A stretch of DNA of 64,000 nucleotides, taken from positions 12,089,821-12,153,820 of the forward strand of contig CM067081.1 of NCBI GenBank assembly GCA_034008185.1, read 5' to 3'. Both the position numbers and the translations under genes were made by a program. Under the pieces are notes generated by a model. It was given only the letters and a program-made list of their open reading frames with translations, ran no database searches and had not been told where the DNA came from. Positions 43,301-52,300 of the stretch are shown piece by piece. This DNA comes from Gorsachius magnificus. Its lineage: Eukaryota > Chordata > Aves > Pelecaniformes > Ardeidae. How positions within the stretch are numbered: position 1 is the stretch's first letter; the number at the start of each line of letters is the position of its first letter.

Positions 43301-46300
43301 CCCCACACCCCCAGTCCTTTTCTTAAGATTGAAAAAACTCCTTTTTTTTTTTTTTTTCTTTTCTCTGAACATCATGTGCTTCATCCTTCCCTTTAATCAT
43401 CCTTGTGGGTCTTTGTTGGACTTGCTTCACTGTCTCACTGGGTGTTTTGTGCTGGGAAGCCCACACTTTCTGATGCAGTCTCACAGATGCTGAACAGAGA
43501 GCTTATGGACTCCAGCTTTTCAGTTAAAAAAAAAAAAAAAAAAAAAAAATCGCATCAGTGGAACACTTTCTTGCTGCTTTTTGTACCTGCATTGTATTAG
43601 AGTGAAAAAATTGGATGTTGTAAAGATTTTTCTTTCTTATAAGCTAATATTTGTATACCTGTGGAATTCTATATACTTTATTTACCACATGTAGAAGCGA
43701 GGTGGGGTATGTCCATTGTTTTTTTGAGGGGAGTTGGTTTTAGGTGGGGTTTTTTGTTCATTTTTAAAATAACCTCTTTTCTTATAGCTCTAGCAGCTGA
43801 AATTGATTTTCCTGAAGCGGAGAGACATTTTCCAAACTTCCATTACCAGCTCTTTCAGCCTCTGGAACCGAGCCTGGACTTTGATACTTTATCGTCGTGT
43901 TCTCAATATAGAATTTCACAAGACAGAGAATTTAGCAAGGTACTGCAGAAAAACTCTGATGGAAGAATACTTTGGCTTAAGATTTCTGTAAGATTTAAAC
44001 GTATAATTCCTATACTGTCTTTTGTTTAAAAGAAACACAATAATAATCTTTGATATACTTAGAACTGGAAGTGGTTTTGCTGGCTGTAGCAGAAATGTGA
44101 TGCAAAAATCAAATATTACCTTTAACTTTTTATCCTTTGTATTTCTGAGGAAATAAATCTTAAAGCAAGTTTTTTTTTTTCTGCCACTAGACTTTAAAAT
44201 TTTCAGCAAAAAGTCAAGATGTTTCTACGTTTCTGGAAGTGGGAAACTCCTGTTTGAGTATACAAAGAAGCAGTCTGCCTTCTAGCTTTGAAACAAATGG
44301 GCCACACAACATTGCATTAGAAGAATCTGTTAAAGAAAATGCTACTCTAGGTATGTACAGTACAGTCAGATCAGTGCTTTCAGAATGGCCAACCCTAAAG
44401 TGGATTTGCTGTGTTGAAACTGGGAAGGAGCTTTTCACTTCTCTGTCAGCCCTACCTTGAAATGTCTTAACTCTGCTGCTGCTCTCTCACACGCTGTCTT
44501 CTCCGCCATCTTTAATGGGTAGAACTCCTAAATTTTGTTAAGTTCTTTATTTCCTCAGCAGTTATGACTTTAATACAAAAGCAGACCTGCATATTCATGA
44601 CACTGTAATGGATATTGTTACTTATTATTGGTGCAGTAATTATGATGTTAGTGAAGAATTATCAACTCTGGCTGAAACTGTCAGTTTAAGTACTTTTCCA
44701 AATACCTGTTCATGCATACCCATTACTTTTTGTAAGCTGGAGGAAATTAAGGAAGTTCCATAAATTGATTACAATTTTTTGAGGTATATGTGTTAGAATC
44801 TCTCTGATCTTACTCATTTTTCTCGTATACATTGTGTCCTTCAAGAAACCATTGAATTTTCCTTCTCTGCTGTTAAGTCACACCAGTAGTCATTATGTAC
44901 TGCACTCTGTGATGTTTGGTTTAATTAGAGAATTGCTTTATCTATCTACAAAATAAAGGGGAGAAAGAGAGAGGAAGGAATAAACTTTTAGATTACAATG
45001 TAGTAATTAATTTAGTAGATTTAAAGTTTATAATTGTACAGCAGCATTAAGTTAAATGCAGCTCATAGCAGGAAAAGTATTTTTTAATGTTTTGCAGTTG
45101 AATTCAAATTAACTTGATATTTCATGTATTCTAAAGAAAAGGACCAATCTGAAATTCCAAACGCAGCTAGTAGTAATCTAAATATTTCTGAAGCTCTTAT
45201 TTACCAAGAATCGGGCATTTCAGCATTTTTCAATGCTCCAGCAGAAAGCTGAACTGTAACAGGAAACACAGCACAATATGTTAAGTAATAGATGTATTTA
45301 TAATGTAAGTGTTCCTGGTCAGTTATCTTTGTTATTTGCATATCTATCTATCTAATTCTTGGAGACACGCACTGTTTGTCTTTAAAACTGCAAGCAACTA
45401 TTCTGTCTGCTATATTTCTCTTTCTCTTTAGCTGGCAGATGCTGGTACAAAAAAAAAAAAAGGCAATAAAAAATGCCAGAAGAGGCTTACACTTTGAGAC
45501 TACCTGTGGTCACAGCAAATAGGGTTTAGGAAACTCCCTTCTAACTGCAAAACTTTCTATTTATACATTGTTTATACAAAAAGTCTTTGTGCTTTAAATG
45601 TAACTGCAATATCTTCCCCATCTCTTAAGTGTTTTTATAATACCAAACCAATTATCCTTGTGCTTTACAAGGGGGGAAAAAATGACATAAGCAACGGGCT
45701 AAGCATGTAGAAACTATTTTGGGTTGTCACTGCAAGGTAGATAGATATGTAAGTCCATCCCCTGGAGAATTTTCTAGTAATGGCTGATGTTGCAGTGCAA
45801 TTCCTCCCTCCCCGTTAACAGCTATTTATCAGGGGAGAATATTCTTTATACATGTAAAGCTAGATGTTTTGTATGTGTCAAAGAACGCAAAAGAATCTTT
45901 AAAGGAAACCTTTAAAGGTTTATGTGATACATTTCTGTGTGTATAAATAGCCTGTTGATAGCATGATGCTGGAGTTTGTGTAGGCAATTTTACTAACTTT
46001 GGTCAGAGGCGTATTTAAAAAAAAATTTAAACAACACTGTTGTTTGTTTGGCATATGTTGATACTCAAATCTTTTTCTTTTCCCAGCCTCTTTGGGGGGA
46101 GGGAAATTTTGATTTGTATGTGTAGATCCTAAGGGATCCTACTTGTAGGAGCAGCGATCATTGTTCCAATTTGGATGTTTTTCTTCTACTTTGAAGAGTT
46201 TCTGCCCAAGTAATGGTGTTTTGGATTGTTTTCTTCTTGGTTTAGAGACTTTGTTGGAGGCCCAAAGGGGACTCAAAGGCCTTCCATTCACACAGGATAA

Positions 46301-49300
46301 ATTGTAAAATCCATTGCCTTTCAATGTAGTTATGTCGGCACCATCATGAAGTCTGTCCCTAAACATATTCTAAGAGCAACAAAAAGTGGGGTTTTATGTA
46401 CAGGGAAGGAATCATTTTATGTAATGTTAATGTTTGAAGAAACTTAAGCAGACTTTTTTGAAACAAAATGTTTCTTCCTGTTTACTAGATGCCTTACTAT
46501 ACATTACTGAAAAGTCTCATTATGGAGGCACCTTTTAAAGTTGAAATTCTGTTGTGTTAGCTAGAATTTTGACTCTTGATAATTTTTGAAACAGGATCTG
46601 AAGAATCTTTTCACCCACTGCAGTTAGAATCTACTCTGAGCGAGCACTGTCTGAATGCCAATCAGCCAGTGGACCTTAATGCTACGTTACAGATGCCTTT
46701 TGAACAAACCCCTGGAATTAAAAAATGGGACAATGAGAACGGTATTTCATCTGTCAGAGAATACAAAGAACTGGCAAGAAATATGGAATGTATTAATCTC
46801 CAGTGTTCAATGGAAGATCTGCAAAATGAAACTCTGAATCCACTGGAAGAGCACAAATCATTTTATCAGCTAAATACCACACCAGTTATAGTGGGTGAAA
46901 CTTCCCTTCAGCAATTATTAAAAGAGACTGTGTCTTCTGAAAAATTACCTGTGGAGGTGTTTGATAAGAAGTATGTGAAGCTTCCTGAAAAATCAGTGCA
47001 TGCACATGAAGCAAATAAAGCTGTGGAACTGGATTCTCAGTGCAATACAAATATAGAGGAGTCAGATCAACGCTTTCCAGAAGTACAGAAATCTTGGAGG
47101 GTTCCCATAGCAACCAACTTGGAAGACTCAGACATCCATTTGCAGGCTGTTGTACAACAGAATGGTTCTTTCTTGGAAAGACATGAAAAACATTCTAATC
47201 CTGTGCCCAGAAGCTCCTGTCGTATTCCAGTCTGGGTGAGTAAAAGAGATTTCCAAAAGCAGTAATTTGTGCAGGTTGCTTTGTTGGGTTTTCTTGTTGT
47301 TGCACCAAGTTATTTTAGACCCTTGATAACTGAAAGTTTGGCAAATGCAGATTTTAGAGTTCCAGTTTAAGACTTGCATGTTTCCTGGACTTCTGCTTGG
47401 CTACTTCTTTCAGATCATAGCACTGAAATAATTCGCAGTAGCCAAAATGAGCTGGAGTGCCCATGATTGCTGGAGGAGCTATAGCCATTCTGTTGTGTTT
47501 CCCTCTCTTCGCATCAGTTGGTACAGCGTATGCATCTGCGTTACTTGGCGCGGTTACTCAACTGAGCAGCCTCTGTCCCCGCTGAGAAGCCTGAAGGAAG
47601 TAAAAAATTTCAACTATAGCATAAGCAAATTTTGTAGCTTTAAAAAGAAAAAAGTTTGCTGTAAAGTAATTTAAACTTGAGGTGAGCAGAGGAGAGGTGG
47701 AGCTTTTGTTGTTGTTTGGTTGCTTTTGGTTATTTGGTTGTTTTTTTTAAACACAGGTAGATAAAATACTTTGCATTGGACTTGGGGTCCAGGGTTTGCA
47801 TACATCAAAACCTCAGGCAAAGTGCTTGTTCTGTATTTCATTTCATGCTTAGGGGTGGATTTTTTTCTTGTACCTTTTGAATGAGCCTTCTCTTTCTGGC
47901 AAGATAACAGCTATTGCTATTGCTAGAAATAGTGATTTTTTTTTTTAATTATTATTTTTTACACTGATATCTTGTATAATTTATTTTCTAGGAGACTGAG
48001 TCAGGGCATGGTATTATGGAAGAACCTGAACTCACTCTGGCAAGCTCAAATGATGTTAGTATTGCAGAATCAGACATTGAACATACGAACCAAGAAAAAA
48101 TCAAGGAGGACAAAATCAGTAACCCGGCATGTGTGGATCAGTCTGAATTTAATGTTTTTACTGAGGTGAGTATTTTTTATCTAATGTAATTCTGATTTTA
48201 ACTTAGTCTTGATTGTAATAGGGAGAGCCCTACTATAGCAGTTAATCCACTGCTGCAAAATGAGAGAACGTTAGGGTTATAGGAGCTTAGTAAGTTCTTG
48301 GATCATCTTGTTTTGGTGTTCTGTTTTCTGGACAGATCTAATAGAACTGAAATTTGGGCTATTCTTTAACATCACTACCCTGACATATCAGTGAAGGTAG
48401 GGTTTGGGAAGATGGCTGCTGCTGAGAAACAAACATCTTGCTGGTGTCTGCAAGACTAAATTGTATCCTGTTAAGCTGAAAATTTGAATGAGGGGAGAGG
48501 GTGGGACAAAACAAAAGCTACAAACTAAGCAGGAAAAAGAGGAAAAAAATCCCCTACCTAGTGGATGGAGCTACACCAGGCCCACACAGTAGTTCTTAGT
48601 TTATGGGGAAAATATGATCAGCTCGTCATTCTGCCATACTTAACTTGCCTGTGGCATGCTTTTTGTGTTTGCTGATATAAATAAAGCAAAGGCCCTCAAT
48701 TATAGAGGGACCAGTTTGTAATGAGGGAATAGTTTGGGTGCTGAAGCAATAAAGTAGAACCAAGTAATGTCTGCCTGCTAGATGAGCAGATTAGATGAAA
48801 CCATGTTTCAGTTGCAGGAGGCATCTTGAGAAGATGCTAAAGGATGGGTCTTTATAAAGTAATGGAAATGTGGGTATGGTGGAGATCGGCAGCTGGAGGC
48901 TGAACTTCTGCAGCGGGTGTTGCCTTCCAGCTGAGAAAGGGGGAAGGAGACACGGCAGAAGGAGAGTGATGGGGGAGGGCCAGAGAGAACAGGCAGAAAG
49001 AAAAACACATCAGCTGAGATGAAATTACGCAGCCCTGAATTAAGAACAAGCAACTGAAATCTTGGGGGCAAAGGGTCTTTAATGGATTTTTTGTGAATTT
49101 TAAATTGTTTTTAGAAAGTAGCTTTTTAATATTATCAGGATCCATTTCTGGTGGGTTTCTTGCATCTGCTATGAAGGCAAAGGATTAGGTCTTTTATTTG
49201 CATTGGGTCTGTGCTAGTGGTACAGTACTACCACTTCACTCAAGTTTGTGGCGTATTTTAAGCTTTTCCAATTGCTGACTCCTTTTGAAACAGGAAAGAG

Positions 49301-52300
49301 AATTTTTACCACTAGTTCCAGACATGGATTATTCGGTGATTGTAAGGCCTGACAGTTCTTCCAAAGCCCGGAGTCCCAATGACAGCCACTCTCCATCACA
49401 TCAGACTGCAGGTAATTATGTGTAACATAACTATTTAACTTTGAAAAATTCCGTGGTGTTTCAAGGTTTGTCATCATATAGTTTATGCACCTTCATCCTG
49501 TTAATCCCCAAGCTCTGAGCTAAAGAATGTCTTTTTTTTTTTTTTCTTTTTTTTTTCTTCCTGTTCTGATGATACTGTGGAAACATCAGTAAGATATTGA
49601 AATATATTTTTTTTTTCCAAGATGAACAGCAGTAACGTGAAAGACGGTGTTGACAGAACTTAGCTGTGCTGGGGACTTCTCAGGTCTTTGATAAGTTTTG
49701 AGATACTGAGATGCTTTCGATGCAGTATTTATCACAGGATTTGTCGTGGCAGACCTGCTTACAATTACTGGATTCCATAGGTTTGAATTGGTGCTTGTTT
49801 TACAAGATTGCTCATCATTCACCATGTCATTCTCCTGGTACAACTTACAAAAGTAGTCAAGCTCAGCTTTTTAGGAGAAATACATTGAAATGCGTGACTT
49901 CTAGCAATGAGCAGTATCACCTCTAGTAAGTGAGAAATGTTCAGATTTTTTGTTCTTTCACAGTGATGCTGCTGGAATTTGCTTCTACACCAGGCAATTT
50001 GCAAGAATCTTTTTTAAAAAGCAAGAAGAACTTCATCCAGAAATCTCTGAAAAGAGTAGAAGAAATAAAAAATAAAGAGAGAAAAAATGAAAAGCCAGAA
50101 GCCAAACAGTATCAAAGAAGAAGGTCTGAGAAGTTAAGCAGGCAAAAGGAGTCTCCTCTTCTCTCTGGTAGGTTTATCTGAGGACAAGACATAGCATTAG
50201 GTATCCTTCTAGTTGCTGTTTTATATTGAAGAAGACATTTCACATTTGTTGCATCTTTGCTATTGCAGACTGGGATAGGCTTTCACTGGTGTTCTCAGGG
50301 ATGTGGGGGGGAGAGCTTCCCCTCCCTCCCCGCTGGCTGCCTGCCTGCCTCATCAGTGTCCTAAAGGTCCCTATGGGCACTCTTCATATTTTCTGTCTCC
50401 CACGTGTTTGTGGTCATAGGCCTTTGCAAATAACAGTTGTTTATCAAAAAACAACCATAGTAAGTGAACTGATGTGTCTCCAATGCCTGCTAATGGGGAG
50501 TTGGAAGTTGGCTGTTGAGAAGCATGGCTGGCTTAAAGTACAGGCAGCAGCCTCATAAGTGAGACTATGGAAGATTTATTTTTCAACACAAGAAGTCATC
50601 TTCACTGTGTCCATTCAGCTAGCCTATAGCCTGTGCTTTTTTTTTTTTGTAGTACCTTTGAAACATCTTATGCTTTTGAGTTAGCTGGATTAGAGATTTA
50701 AGATATGTTTTTTTTTTTTTTTTTTTTTTTTTTAAGAAAAAAAAGGTGCAGTTGCCAAGCAGTTGAAGAAAGTGGGAGAAGTGAAAGTGTCTTCTCCAGA
50801 GGACAGGAAGTCTGGAGAAACTGAAATGCACCAGCATACTTCAAGGTATTGCATGAGCACAGGTGGGAGAAGTTTGGATTGAAAAAACAGAAGTAGTTCA
50901 CAGGTGTCTTGCCAAAGCTCCCTCCTGGTCAGAGCACAGTTTGTGATCTTCCAGTTGGACCCTCGGGGAGCGCTGCATGATGCTGAAGTGCTGGGAGGGG
51001 GGATGTTGCATTTGATACAGGTGCCTGTTGGAAATTGGAAATCCCCTCACAGGGCTGGCAACCTGCTCAGTTCATAGTGCTGAGGCAGCTGTGCCAGTTA
51101 ACACATGGAACTAGATTAAACTTGAAACAGAGTTCAGAATTTTACTTAGGCACTTATTAATGATAACATGCAGATACAGCTCCTGAAGGGGGTGGGTGTT
51201 TGCTGGATACAGGCAGTCAAAGAGGAACCTGAAGTGATGTGAAGTTATTGGAGAGATGAGTCAATTCCCTTTTTTAATTTCTAGCAATTGAAACAGTAAA
51301 AACCTTTAAGCCTGTTAACTTATTTCTGCTTTGCCACTTCCCTGCCTGACAAGATACACCTTTTTTTTTTTTTCCTACTGTTTTGACAGACTTTATAATC
51401 AATTTGCAGAAGTAAAGATCAGAAAGGAAGAAAAAACAAGGCAAGAAACTTATGCTAGAAACAGAGAAAAGGCTGAAGAGTTCCAAAAGGTAATTGCCTG
51501 CTACACTGTTGTCTTACCCGGGTTGTTCTCATGACTTCACTGAGCTTCTGATCAGATAATTGAGACACAGGTCTGGGGTGTGAGCGTGAGAAACCGACAC
51601 CCTCAAAAGAGTCTGGACTTCAGGTGATGCTGTTGGTGTATCCCACTTAAGCATTTGTCAACACTGCAACTGGGCTTTCTGGTACGAACTCCTAGGGCTG
51701 AAACATTCTCTGAAGGGTGCCTGCTTTGGGCTGGATTTTCCTGGTGGCTTTAGATTAAGCAAAAGGGCTGTTACAAACTCCAGCTACTAGGAAGTCTACT
51801 TGGCAAAAGAACAGTAGGGTTTTTTTTACTAGTACAAACCTGACTGAATTTCCAGTATGAGCCCTAAGTTTGCCTGCAGTTGCTCTTGAATAGGGGGTTG
51901 AACAAGAGGACTGGAGTTGCTAGTGCACCCTGTCCCCTTGCTGGGCCACAGACAACTGGAAGGAGGGAGGGAAGGAAGGAAGTGCTTGATAATCCTGACA
52001 GGCTGGGACTGCTGCCGGGGGCTCCAGGCCCTATCCTGCCTTTAGCACAGACCACCTCAATGTTTTTGTGGTGGAATAAATTGTGGCTCTTCAGTTTTTA
52101 CAGATTCTGTAATTAAGGGAAAATATAAGAGAAATAAACACACCTTCCCCCTGGATGCTGTGGGCTTTTTGGAGCAGTAACAGTAACCAAACCCCTTGTC
52201 CAGACTTGTACTGTCTCTTACTGCCCTTCAGGTTATAGGTGAGCAGCACCTCAGCTGTGCCCACCTAACAACACTGGGCTTAGTACAGTCACTTAAGCTA

